Assembly (NCBI GenBank): GCA_050084515.1
Contig: CM114272.1
Coordinates: 16,926,001-16,990,000 of the forward strand
DNA: 64,000 nucleotides
Direction: 5' to 3'
From: Blasia pusilla
Lineage: Eukaryota > Marchantiophyta > Marchantiopsida > Blasiales
The position numbers were made by a program, and so were the translations under genes. This document shows, piece after piece, positions 22,463 through 35,900 of the stretch (positions within the stretch are counted from its first letter, which is position 1; the number at the start of each line of letters is the position of its first letter). The notes under the pieces were generated by a model. It was not told where the DNA came from and made no database searches. It saw nothing but the letters and a program-made list of their open reading frames with translations.

Positions 22463-23737
22463 TGTCGTATAGTAAAATCAGCCAGTGTGTAAACTTTTTC
22501 CTCATTAAGTGTTAGATATAATTTTATTAGTATTAAGATAATTAGCTTAGGAAAAGAAAATTCCCATGTTTAAATCTCTTTATGGCACCTCTTTTATGCG
22601 GGCCCAGCTTTAGGAAAAGATATAATAAATAAAAGATGACTTTATAAAAGTAAAGTAGCGAGGTTGGTGCTTTTATGAAAAGAAAATTTTTCTTGGTTGG
22701 CGGTTAGGTTAGTTGGGTTAATTTGGAAAATATCAAGTGGGTAAAAGAGGATAATTTGGAAGAGATAAGAGGAAATCTACTTGTGTCAAAATGTGATTGG
22801 CTAAACCATGAGAGGAAGCCATGTGGTACAAGATAAGATTAGCTCTATTTTGTACTCTTGTGGTTCCCTTGTGAGTATATAAAGAGGAGGGACCTTCAAG
22901 GGTTCATCACCTTCTATTTCACATCTTTAGTCTCTCGTGTTATTCTTGAGTGTATGGCTTTGGGATTGCTTGCTCTTCTAATGAGAATGGATCACCCCTC
23001 TTAGGAGAGTAACTTGACCATGGTCTATTCCTCGAGAGGTTCCTAGAATGTGGTGTGTGTGGAGATGAGAGGCTTGTAATCTTAGAGGAGTTTAGTCATA
23101 CTAAAATACTGAATATCTTGGCTTGTTATTTTCCCAATGAGAATGGATTACCCCTCTTGGAAGAATAATTCCGCCAAAGCCCATTATTGAAGAGAATAGA
23201 GAATGTCTGTCAAGCATAGATAGGAGTGGAGCACGAGTTGTGCAAGACTTTCCTTTCCTTAATCCTTACAATGTCAATGTACTCTTTGTAGATAGGCACT
23301 GGTTCACTCGCTATTTAGTTTATTACTTTCGGGAGGCATTCATGAACCAAGTCATGCAATCTCCAACTCTGATGATTCTTCTTATCGTCACATGTGGAAG
23401 GACATGGGATTGTACTTTGTATGTCCATATATAGCAATATATGGATGTCAATAGGCATGCTCAAGTAGGATTTAACACTAGTTATGCTATATTCATCGTG
23501 TACAAGCGTAAAGTAGTTTATAGAGATTTTATGGTTAAAAATTTTGGGATCCGATGTTACGAAGAAGTGATCACCCCGATACTTCCATTTATGATACTTG
23601 TCGTGAGAGAATGGAAAGTATACATGATAATTTTGTATAAAAAAAGGAGAACTTCTTAGAGAGTTCACCTTGCATCGACCATGTCTACCGCAACTAGAAG
23701 GCCTGCCCTTACTCGAAGAAAGGCTCTCGACACGACA
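22463..23737 (-). mobile_element. Complete LTR-A unit, inverted (1,275 bp)
   Basis: Reverse complement of the unit at 5679-6953, with identical length and matching termini (TGTCGTAT at the left, CACGACA at the right). It can be aligned by eye throughout, with numerous substitutions. It lies inverted relative to the copies at 5679 and 20176, so it cannot be their partner LTR and must be an independent insertion. Confidence 0.75.
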
Positions 23738-26200
23738 ACGTTCAAAATCTAAAGTCTATATCTATAAATCGTGTTTCAACGTAGAATTACTCTACTTTGC
23801 AATAAGTAATTTTGGATCTTACCAAATATATGGGGTATAGATAACAGAAAAAACGACAAGAAAGAATGGAGACTCATGTGAATAAGGTTGTGCACACTCT
23901 TTTGGGCATAGCGCCAAGTGAAGTTGGGAATAAATTTGACAACTATAGACAAAATGTTGATAATCTAAGGCAAATATCTGTGTGAGACTTTATCGGAAGC
24001 AAGAGTAAGATATATATGAGGCATTTCATTTCATTTTTACTATGACCTTGGGATATTTGAAGTGTCCTCTATGCCAAGTATGACTACTTGGAATCTCGAG
24101 GATAATATAATATTTTGAAAATTGGTAATATGAATCTTTGTCAATTCGATGTGATTTATCCTTCATAAGTTTGTCTAACTTTATCTTGAGGAGGAAAAAT
24201 CCTTCATATCAAGCATAATGCAATTGATTGGCATAATCGATGCATCAATTTTGATAAGGCTTGTATAAAGATACGACACTAAAGAGTTATGTGAAACGAT
24301 TTCATATTCCAAAAATGTTGAGTTTTTAGTAAATAGCCACAATAAGAAGTGGAAAAGAATGAAAATGAAGCAATCTCTACAACGAAGTGTGGATCCGATC
24401 AACTTCTTGATACATATGTAAGTAGGCTCTCATGAGAAGATGTACTTCCACCCAAAGTAATACTTCATTGGGAAATAATATCAATAGTTGTTGTGCTCTG
24501 TACAAGTAGATAGTAGGCCACATCCTAAAGAATGCTCAGATCCACATGATAAGGGTTGCGACTCATGATATAAGTAACTTATCTCTTGTCTTTATATGAC
24601 CTAATTATGCTTTGAATGAAGGATGTAGGAATTACAAATTGTCTAGAAGAAGGACAAGTAGGAAATTTTATAAGTGTTTTATAATTGTTATGTATTTGGT
24701 TGATCTAAAAGCTAATCAATAGTAATTGGTATATAGCAGGTGGAATCAGACATTTACTTTCAACTGAAGTATGATTGAGCTTAAATCCAATGAAAGGAGG
24801 ATCTGAAAGGGAAGTTGTTGAAAAAAAAGAATCTTTATGAAATCCACTAAACTTATTTTCCATTCCTTTCCTTGAGTCTACTATTGATAAAAACTACAAA
24901 TGGAGAAGATTTACGCTTAATAGAGTTATAAGGTAAGAGTTAATAATGTACATGGCTTATTTGCAATCCACAAATCACACACATAGAATTGACATGTTTG
25001 TTATACTATGTATTCCCCAAGGAATCCGTTGCATTAAGCATCTATTGGATAAGTATCAATATCAGGTATACACATGCGTAAAAGTGGATTAGAGTAAAGA
25101 ACATAACGACAGTATCCCCAACAATCACACAACGAAAACTATAGTTTTTATGACTTGACAATCAACAACTTATGCTCAAGATGATTGAAATTATCAGTGT
25201 AGTGATATAGTTATTTTATATGATGCAAGAAACCGAAAAAATCATATATCATTGACATAAATAGTAGAAAATATGACCCACTCATTTATCAGTCATACTT
25301 GGACTAGTGAGGGTTTCTTTATCAGATGTTTTTTTTGTAGCGTATGGAGGAATTCATGTTTGGCATATGCTCACTATGATTGAAATTTTGGAGATGATTC
25401 TGTTTTTGAAGATATCCAGAGTTGTGATATAAACCAGTGTAATACAATGACATTGATTAGGATAAAAAGGCTCTTTTTGCAATTTTTATAGTTATTATTT
25501 TAGAACTTTATAATTAGCTTGTTTTATTAGATGGAGTTTCACTTAGTTTAAAGTTAATATATAAATCAAGTTTAGTTAAAATTTGAAAGTTTAATTTAGT
25601 ACTTCAAAGTAATATAAAAAGAGGAAGGAATGTTTTTGGAACCTTTTAGTAAGGATTAAAATGTTTACAACGAAGATTTCAAAGACCTAAATTAAGACCT
25701 TAATCAAGCTAATGGGCAAGAACCACGAAACCTTGAACAAATGACATAGTGTAATGACAAAAACTACCATCATGTGGAACAATGGATGAATGTTCAAGAT
25801 TGGAAAGTTCACAAAATCGGAATGAAACACACCAACAAGATTTCCGATTGGAATTTTGCGAAGACCACTTCAAATGAACAAAGCCACAAAATCAATTTCG
25901 TGAAGGTGAGGCGTTCTCCAAAGAGGAACCCGACAGATGTCGAAGGAAGACCAAACACCAAACCAAAATTATCAATTGTGACAAAAATATGACATCCCTA
26001 TCCAAAACTGAAAAGGGAGAGGTGGAGCCGCCCCATTCATGCTAGGAGTGGAAGCCATAACAGCGATGATAATAATAATATATAATAATGAAATGTCAAA
26101 GTCTGAAAAAGAGAAGGAGAAACGAAAGGGTTGTCGTGGGATCGTGAAACAGTCGGCAACTTCCGGACTGCGGGTGCGGAAACCGGTCAGGCCCTCAGGG
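23738..26200. other. AT-rich DNA without a recognisable gene
   Basis: No supported coding region. Faint similarity of 24890-25070 to the end of a copia RT can be imagined but is too weak to annotate. Short frames (24181-24402, 25774-25992) show no domain. Toward 26030 the composition begins to shift to the GC-rich promoter of the next gene. Confidence 0.35.
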
Positions 26201-26985
26201 CAGGCAAGAAAGTAATGAGTCCTTACCCCGCCGCGACGTCGCTGAAAATCCACTAAAGCGCAGTCCGCAGTCGCGAGAGCGTCCTTCGGGCCCGCGTCGC
26301 CACATCGCTGAAGCAGGGCGTCGCGGCGAGTCCAGAGCTGCTTCTTGGCTCGGTGCTAGGGTTGGGGAGGAGGAGTTGGCTCCCGAAGCTGACAGGACTT
26401 TACTGGGCAAGGCAAGGCAGGGCAGGGAGGATAGGAGAGCACAATGCTCTCTGACCGTCTGAATGTGCATTCTGTGATTCCTCCCTTTCTCGCTCTCTCT
26501 CTTCTTCCGCGTCTGCTCTCCTTCTCAAACTCACTCTCCGCTTGACGGAAGGAGCGGGGCGAAGGAAGGGCAGAGCTAGAGAAGCGGAGTGGAGCACAGG
26601 GCGACCGATCAGGAGGAGCAGGAGGTTGGGCGCCGGGAGGTGATAGAAATGCGAGGGAAGCGGATAGGAGGGGTCTTGATTTGAAGAAGGCGATGAGGGA
26701 GCTCTGATTGGCAGAAGACGGGGAAAGAAAGCGGAGAAATCGAGGCAGAGGATCGTATCAGGGGAGGAAGAGTGAGGTAGATTTGTTGGAGAGGTAGAGG
26801 AAATGGAGCAGCGATGGCAGGGGAAGGGGATGCAGGTGGTGGGATTGCGGGAGGGGAAAATGTGATGGGTAGAGGAGGCGGGGAGAAGAGCAGAGGGAAT
26901 GGAGGTCGAGGCAGGATGAGGAAAAGGAGGAGACGAGGCAGGCGGGTGGTGTGAGGAAGAAAGTGGCGAGACGGAAGCAAGAAGA
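26201..26985 (+). promoter_or_regulatory. GC-rich promoter and 5' untranslated region of the REF6-like gene
   Basis: A sharp change to GC-rich DNA precedes the start codon. A CT-rich stretch (26475-26530) is followed by a purine-rich, G-rich leader up to the ATG at 26986. A long open frame on the opposite strand (26400-27218) is the Ser/Pro-rich mirror of this leader and I do not regard it as a gene. No TATA box is evident. Confidence 0.45.
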
Positions 26986-29900
26986 ATGGGGGAAGTGGAG
27001 GTAGCTGCGTGGTTGAAGGCGTTGCCTCTGGCGCCCGAGTTCCACCCCACTGAGGCGGAGTTTGGGGATCTGATTGCGTACATTCTCAAGATTGAAGAGG
27101 AGGCGAGGCAGTATGGAGTGTGCAAGATCGTTCCGCCATATACCAAGGCCTCGAAGAAAACTGTGGCCACGAATCTCAACCGTTCTCTGTCTATGTCGCG
27201 CGAGACCGTTCCCAGCACAGTTCATGGCTCATGCACCACTTCCATGTCCCGGAGCATGGGGGGTGTCATTGCGGGGCCACAATTGGGGAAACCGAAAGGT
27301 TCGTTCTTGGATGTCTCTGGCGCAGATTCTTTGGGAAAGGCGAAATTTGCGACGCGCAGACAGCAGCTGGGATGGAACCCGAAGCGGGCCAGAGGAGTGT
27401 CTCATTCACAGACGCACAAGTTGGTTTGGCAGAGCGGTGAGAGCTACACTCTGGAGCAGTTTGAGGTGAAGGCCAAACTCTTCTCGCGTCAACGTCTCGG
27501 AACATGCAGGGACGTGTCTCCACTTTCAGTAGAAACTCTGTTCTGGCGAGCTGCCGGTGAGAAGCCCATTTCTGTGGAATACGCCAACGACATTCCTGGC
27601 TCTGCTTTTGGCGAACCGCTCTACTCCTCTCTATCTGCTCGTGGGAAGAAGCGGAAAAAGGGCCCCGAAGATTATGATCAGTGCTGCTCTATGGGATCGA
27701 GAGGCGAGGAATACTTCCAAGACGATGAGTACTCAACAGTCACAGACGATTTTGAAGTTAATGAAGGAATGCGATCGAAGAATAGTGGAACGGAAGCAGG
27801 TGGCGACAACGGAGGGGGCGCCGGTTGGAAATTAGCCAGTAGTGCTTGGAATATGCGCAATGTAGCGCGTAGTCAGGGTTCTTTGTTAAGATTTATGCCG
27901 GAAGAGGTGCCCGGTGTGACCTCCCCAATGGTTTACATAGGTATGCTTTTCAGCTGGTTTGCTTGGCATGTGGAGGATCATGAGCTTCACAGCTTGAACT
28001 ACCTGCATATGGGCGCATCGAAAACTTGGTACGCTGTACCGGGAGATGCGGCCCCAGCGCTCGAAGAAGCAGTACGGGTCCATGGGTATGGTGGCCAGCT
28101 GAATTCGCGAGGTATTTCTTTTCGACTCTGCTTCATGTTGGCAAAATGTGCAATGCGGGCATGTACTCGCTGGCATCTCCTACGAGTTTGCTTCATGACT
28201 GGAGTGTAGTCTTATTTTCACGCGTGAGGCCCCCCCTGAACTCCCCCTCCACAAAGATAAGATACGTAGGTCTTACTATTTGGATAAGAGTATAGCCTAT
28301 TCATATGTATCTGTCCGTGCGCTTCAGCGATAATATTATCCGATGAAAGCTCGTTTGGACTGTTGCGTTACATACTCCGGTTTATTACCGGCTTTTCCTC
28401 CCAAAGATGAGAGAGTGGAAGAGCCAGGAGTCACGTTTTGATTACTCACAGATTTGTCGTGCGTGCATTGTTTGTCCCAGCCGCGTTTTCTTTGTTGGGT
28501 GAGAAGACAACAGTGATGTCCCCAGAAGTTCTTGTAGCCGCTGGTGTCCCTTGTTGCAGGTTCTCTTCTTCCTCACTTGTAAAGCCCTTCCAAACAGTTA
28601 TCTTTTTGCAATGATTTCTTTGTGCATGCCGAAGTTAATCACCATCCTCACAACATGGCTCGTTTGAATTCATAAGGCACCAGGTAAATTGTGCGTTGGC
28701 ATGCTACTCCTCTATGGGAAGATCCAGCCGCCATACTGTGGTCACGAAGGTTTTTAGCAAAGGACTGTATACAGATGGAAGTTGTAAATTTTGGAGTATC
28801 CAACTTAACTCCGTCTTAACTTGGGTCATTTTCTGAAGACCTACGTCTTTGTAGTATCTTTCAGGTGCTCCTTGGAAGAGTGATTAATGTCCTAGCTTTA
28901 GACCTGAAAAACTGCACCAGACGCGGTCGAACAACTCCAGTTTTATAATTCTTTTTATTGGTAAGAGGAATGTCTTGTTTCCGCGCCTTAAGTAATAGAG
29001 ACTTTACCAATAGGACTACAAGATTTAGATATCCTACAAGTCCAAAAAGTCTTCTTCAATGACACAAATTCATACATTTACGGGCCCTGTGGAAAGAATT
29101 CATGATGGCTACCAGCCGCCGTTTCCAAGACAGTTTCAATACACCTTGGAAGTGGATCATCCAACACATCTATAGACATATTTACAATCCTCTCCTGTCT
29201 GGTATTCTATATTCTCGGTTTCTGATTGACTTGAAACTCTTGTAGGACAGGTTTTTGCTTGCCTCTGCTGAACCATGATGGATGGTTTCCCAAGGTGGTG
29301 ATGATAAGATCTTTGTAAAATGATATTCTAACAGCATGCTAATTCTGTCCTCTCTTTGCAGGCTTGTTCAGAATGCTGGGGAGTATGTTGTCACCTTTCC
29401 TCGGGCTTATCATTTGGGCTTTAGCCATGGTGTTTGCCCTTACTACTTCTTGGGCATCCTTTTCTGTACTCGTAGTGAAAGCCAATATAAAGTGCAACGG
29501 AGAGACTTACTAGGACTCTTGCTTTCAGTGCTGGTGACATGTCATGATGATTATTGACTGGTTTAAATGAAAATAGAGCTGCTTGATATCAGCATTGATC
29601 CTGTTTTGTTGGAGATCTCTGTCTGTAATGAGTCATTACCTATAGAGACCACCCAACAGTGCTGTTTATTACTGTAGTTGTGGAGTTCATTGTGTTTGAT
29701 GGTCATTGAGATTTTAAGGAGAACTTCATTTTTCCTGGAATGTATTGGAGTTTCTCTCGCCTCTGTTTGTCTGTTCTAATAGCTGGATGCCCCATATTTT
29801 ACAGGTTTCAACTGTGGAGAGGCTGCCAATTTTGCAACCCCTGGTTGGTTAGATGTAGCCAAGGATGCTGCTGCACGTAGAGCAGCAATGAACTACCTTC

Positions 29901-32900
29901 CAATGCTATCACATCAGCAGCTTTTATATCTCCTCACAATGTCACTACCAGCAAGGTAAGTAATTTTCCTATAATGTAGTACATATGATTGCAAGGAGTG
30001 TATAGTCCTTTTGTCCCAGATGTCGGAATGTTTTGCGATGGCTTCCATTGAAAAAGCAGTTGTTAGATCATCTTTAGTACACCAGGTAGTTGTGCACAGT
30101 GTCTGGATTTCGGCCCTGTTAAGTCATTTATGACTGTTTTGACGTGGTTTAGCGAGTGCATAAACTCTGAGATTCAGCCTCAGGACTGGTCAGTAGCAGG
30201 TTATCTTGGAGAAGAGGTTCTCATTTCATTGTGTGTGGATCTCAGAATGCCAGCCAGCTCTCCCTCTGAGCCTCGAAGTTCCCGATTGAAGGTTAGGAAG
30301 AAGTCTCTGGGAGAAGAGATGGTAAAGACCATATTTGTGAATGATGTCATTCACAATAATCGGTTGCTTGGCATCTTACTGGACAAGGGAGTTTCATGCT
30401 GTCTTCTAGTGACAGATGCTTCAAACCGTGGGTCTTCCATTATGCCTTCTTTGGAAGATTCAGAGATCAGATCTGTTGCGTGGAGTTCCGAAGTAGTTGA
30501 TAACCCCTTGCAACCCGTGGTATCAAGATTGAGTCAACTAGGTGCTGAACCCTCTGGAATTCAAGCTACTTCACAAAGAATGAACTTGGTAACCCGATCT
30601 GACGATGTTATTGCTGGGGCTCAGTTATGTTTGTCTGGGATTGCTGTCTCAGCGGCTGACACTATGATGCCTAAAGATATTTCATCTGCTGAAGTTACGA
30701 ACAATGAATCATATTCTGGAGTAGATCATCCATGTTCAGATTCAACTGGGCCTGCTACTGAAAGGTCTTCCTTTGAGCTAACAGCTACAGCAAAGTGTTC
30801 AAAGAAGTCTCTTGTGACCCAATCTCTGGCTATAGACTGGGGAACTTTACCATGTTCTGCTTGTGGTATCTTATGCTATGCAACAATGGCAGTGGTAGAA
30901 CCTACATTGGCAGCTGCAAGCACTTTCAAACCCATGCCAATACGATTGGGTCGAGGAGCAGTCAACCGGGCGAGTGAGACAGGGGATAGTGCTATGAAGC
31001 AGGCTGACCTTGGATCACACTCTTGCCAGAATGTATATCAAGCTCCAGGGCTCAATCAGGACAAGATGTTAGAATTATGTCCACCTTTAGGTGGTGGTGG
31101 AAAGAGCGAGCAGAGTGCGCAAAATGGGATTTCTGCTAGGCCACAGGAGGTGAAAGATGTAGGAGATGGAACAAAGTTCGGGCTTGCAAGTGACTTGGAG
31201 ATGATCAATGGGCGTGGGTGTACTGTGTTGCATGATGCTTTTGACAAGGAGAATGGAGAAGCAGTGGAGCCTGCTTTGGGCAGATCTGAGATTCTGGCAA
31301 CCATCATGGATGCAAGTGTAAGGCAGGAGGAAGTGCATGTGGTAAAAATTGCAAAGAAGTTGTCAGTAATGGGGGATGAGTTGGTTTCTCAGCTTGCTGT
31401 TGGTGATACAAAATTGACCAATGGGAGTAGTAATATTTCTTCACTACATGTTGAAGTGGGAGCACCTGCTTCAGCAAAATCTGAGGTGGATAATGATAAT
31501 CAAGGTGTAGATGTGGTTAAATTGGGAGTAGATGGGCTTATGTTGGGACAGCTTGTCAAGACAGAAGTGACTAATCTCGTGAACAGGAATGATATCAATC
31601 ATGCACCTCAGGTCACCGAAAAGGGAGTCTCTCCTGAGGAGCAGAACAAGCCTGGGAATAGCATTGGGGCCAGCAGACAGACACAGAACTCCCAAGTTGT
31701 GCCTTGTATTAGAGAGCAAATAGATTCATGCCCTTCTGACAGGTTGAAGGATTGCTCTGGCGAGGCCCAAACTGTATGCAAGAATGTGGAATCAGGGGCA
31801 ACTCTTGCAGAAATTCCTACATCGCAGCTTTCCAAAGAAGTTGAGAAGAGAAGTGTGACAGCACTGTCATCGTTGCAACTTTTGGCATGTGTTTATGAGG
31901 ACAGTTCTGATTTGGATGATGAAATAGTTTCTGAGGACGAGAGTTGTGAAGTTCATGGCAGACCCGATAGTGGGGTGGGGCATCCATTTATGGATATTAG
32001 TGGTCTTTCTGCAGATGGATCCTGGTTATGTCTTACCCCAGTGGAGTCCAGGGCAGCTTTTCCTCTTTCAGCGACCTTTCCTTCATACACTTTCCAGAGT
32101 CTTGTGGAAGGTCCAGATGCTCTTGCAAAGGTTTTCATTTCAGGTGGTTTCATTTTTGTGGAGACAAGTAGACCTGGTAGTCCTGCTAGTGGTAATGGCA
32201 CCCTCACCAATGAGGAGGCTGGGGAGAGAGGTAGTGAAGGCAAGGAGAAAATTATTATAGATGTGCTTTCTGCTAGTTCACAATTCTCTGCAGAGAATGG
32301 TTCTAATATCAGCATAGATGAAAAGGTTGATGATATGCAAGAGCTTTATCGTCGCATCAACCACCAAGCTCTTACAGTTGACACCCAGGATGATGAGCTT
32401 CTTATTGAGTTTGAGGATAGATCTCGAACTGTCAGTTGGTGCCCAGAACCTAGCAGGTTTGATGAAGTCCTATTATCTGAAACGGGTCACAGACATGACA
32501 TTGAAGCAAGCAAAATTTGTCTCGAGCCTGTTTCTGTTACAGCTAACTCCATGGTTACTCATTTGGGAAAAAATCCCAAGAATTTTGGAGTATGTTACCC
32601 CGAACGAGAATATGGTGGAGGAGAGGTTGGTAAACATTTGTGTTCCACTTCTTCCACTCTTAGCAATGTTCTGGCTCTGGGAGGGGAGTTGTCACCCCTC
32701 CCAGAGCCAGTGCAAAATTGTTATCCAAATGCTGGAGTGGTCCCCCTGAAGCTGTCAGACAGTGCATTGTTTGGAGCAGATGAATCCATAAGCAGGGTGC
32801 AGAGAATTTCAAAAGCTGTGGATCCTGGAAGGAGTGGAATGATCAGTTTGTGTAATCCTATCGAGGTAAATAATAGGTTTGTGGGTGATTCACAGACAGT

Positions 32901-35900
32901 ACGACCAGTAACTAATGCAGCTGAAAGCTGCTCGTTGGGCACACAATTTGATAGAGCTCATTCACAAATGCAAAATCAAGTCAAGGGGATTGATTTGCCG
33001 CACTTTGTGGCACCTAAGTTAGGAGCTCTCAGGGCTGATAGAGGTGCTGCAAGACCAAGAGTTCTGTGTTTGGAACATGCTGTGGAAGCCCAGGAACGGC
33101 TGCAGGCAATTGGAGGAGGGCACATTCTTATTGTCTGCCATTCAGGTATGTCATGAACAGGCGCTGTCTCTACTCACTCCCACCTCTTTTCACAGTACCA
33201 AGTTTTTCTTCCTGACACAGTGCAGGGGAGTAGGAGGAGCACATTCTCTTGTTGTAAGTTGTTATGATATCTCACAGACCAGGTGTTTGTTCTGCTTGCA
33301 CTTTGACCTGTTTTCTAAGCACCTAGGATTTTGGTCACTGTAGTGCAGCTTGCCTGCTTTGGCTTTGTCCACAAAGGACGATCGTTTGCTTGACACTGAA
33401 GGTTATTGCTCTCCCGGGGCGACCCAATGAAGGTCAACATCTTAGTTTCCTGCATGATCATGCCATGGGAAGTGGAAGTCAAAAATATGTTATGCGGAAT
33501 GGAATGCTTTAAAGTAAAACGGGGTACATTTTAGCTACTCTTCATGCATCCACAGTACTATTGTGTAGCTGGTGACTATGGATGTGGATAAAGTGTGGGG
33601 TTTGCTGATGAGCAAAAATTGTGCATGCAGACTTTGTGGACTATGAGCTGCGTGCAAAAGACTTGGCGCAAGAGTTGGAAATTGAGCATAATTGGAGGGA
33701 CATTCCCTTCACCAAAGGATCTGAGGATGAAAGCATTGTTGTGAAAGCTGCTGTTGATGTAGAAGAGGATGATGACCAAGGGTTGATTGACTGGGTCACA
33801 CAGTTGGGATTGCTTGTCCATCCTCGTTACAGATCCAGAGAATCTGAAACATCTGATGGTTTGAGGAAAGGTACTGGGGCATTCAGAACTGGGCCTTTTA
33901 AGCGAGGTAAACCAGGTAGGCCACTAGGAAATAGGTTGATGGCAGGTAGGCTTGGTTTAACGCGCAAGGGTGGGGATGATCCTAAATCATATCCCTCGAG
34001 TACCACTGTCATGGAACTTGGAATGCAAACAAAGGAGACCAAAAAGAAAAGATGCATGGTTGCTGGAAGGTGGTGTGGAAAGGTCTGGCGGGTCAATCAA
34101 GTACATCCACTTCTGGGAGGTTGCAGGATTGTGGACCCATCTCTCCAATTAGGTCCATCTTCCACATCTTCTTATGCTTTGAGCTTGATGGCTGATTCTG
34201 AGACGTACAAATCTCGCCGGATGCTCTCTTCAAATAGGCTTGAGCCAAGTTTTGATGGTCAATTTTTTCCAGTGACAAGTGCAGAAGATCATCAAAGTCC
34301 TGCAATAAAGAAACGTGGCAAGCAACGGAAAATGACTGACCTAGAAACAGACTCAGCATCAGAGGATGTAACGGGAGGGCAGCTTAGAATGACAAATTTG
34401 GCCTCTATGTATACGGAGAAGACATTCTCCGCTGTTACAGGATGTATGGAACTTTCTCAGTGTTCTGTGGATTTAGTGGGAAAGATGGTGGGAAGGAATG
34501 GACCGGAGCATGATGAGAACCTAGAAAATCGGAGGGGAATATTGACTATGGATGTGAATGGAGATGAGCCTACTACTTACCCTAATCACACAAACCCAGT
34601 TGGTGCTATTCAAACCTTGAAAACTGATATATCTGCTGAAGCTTTAGGTCAGACGGTGCTCTCTATCCCATCTGTTCCTAATGATGCGTTGACAGCAAAT
34701 GATAAGATCAGGTGCCTCAATCAGGTGTACCAAGCACCTATACAGAGGAGTGGAGGTAAGGCTCTCAAATATCCAATCCCTTCTGCAACAATGTAAACAA
34801 ATATTTAAGGTTCCGTCTTTGTAAGTGAGAAATCAGTGGTGAATCTAATATTCTCAATTGACTTGCATTGTCCATTCTTCCCAAGGGAAAGTAAGTACAC
34901 TGTTTAAAGTATTCGGATCATATACCCCATGAATCTTCTGCCACTGTAAGGGCTACTGTATTGTGTCATGTTTGAATAGTGAACATCCTTGAAACTGAGT
35001 TTGGAGTGTTATCATGAACATTGACTAAAGGCTTGCGCATATGTCAGATGTGTTGTTTTTTTATCCTTCACTTATCTGGCTGTGCACTGAATGGACAGTC
35101 CAGAATCTAATGAGTACAATATTGGATTGAACAGGCTTGGAGAGTGCGGGAGCAGATGAGAACTTGGCGATTGTGTTGTCCATGGGAGGAAATGACTGCG
35201 CTTTGTTGACTGGGAGTGTACAGATGCCAGCACTAATGTCACACTGTTTGCAAGAGCAATCTGATATACAACATGGTGCTGAAATGATAGATTCTGGGCT
35301 TGGTAATGATTCACCCCTGTTATTGATGGGGCATCCAACTGAGCCCAGGAGTGCAAACTCGGATGTTGGTGGCAGTCGAGCAACTCTGAACCAGATGAAC
35401 GGTTCAAGTGGGCCAAGTATTCCTACCGTGTACAGCAGTAGTCAAACTAGTCATAGGAATCTGGTTGGCAGAGCATTCACTGGAAACAAGGTCTCTATTA
35501 TTGGGAAAGAGAGAGCAGTTTGGCGGGATGTGCCTATTGCTTGTACTCCCTCCTTTCCTGCTGTGAGTCCTTTTCCAGGAGGATGTTCAGAACAAACTGT
35601 ACACAACAACCATGATGGTAGCCATATGTATATACCTTTCAGTAGTAGTGACACTAGGGAGCCCGGATCTGAAGCCACTGTGGTGGTGGAAGGTTTATGC
35701 GAAGAGAAGTCATCCAGTAAGAATTTTGTACAGGGAGAATCAAAGGTGCTTCCTTTGCAGAATATTCAAGAGCAGACAGCTGAGAAGATGCTGGATATCA
35801 AAGCTGTACGTGCAATGGCTGTCCCAGGATTCCCAATAGGACCTTCCAAAGGCAGTCTTGGTGAGGCCATAGAGAATATAGAATCAGATGAGCGTGTGAG

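Noticed and set aside
24890-25075. Copia RT fragment on the plus strand
   Set aside because: Only scattered residues resemble the RT tail, with several stops. Too weak to annotate.
26400-27218. Long minus-strand open frame (272 codons) over the REF6-like 5' region
   Set aside because: Its translation is Ser/Pro-rich low complexity, it overlaps the JmjN exon antisense, and it mirrors a purine-rich leader. No domain is present.
30130-30245. Upstream extension of the long REF6-like exon 5 frame
   Set aside because: The open frame continues into the intron, but the acceptor at 30245 restores the correct phase with the previous exon and the conserved RSSRLK block. The extension is intronic.
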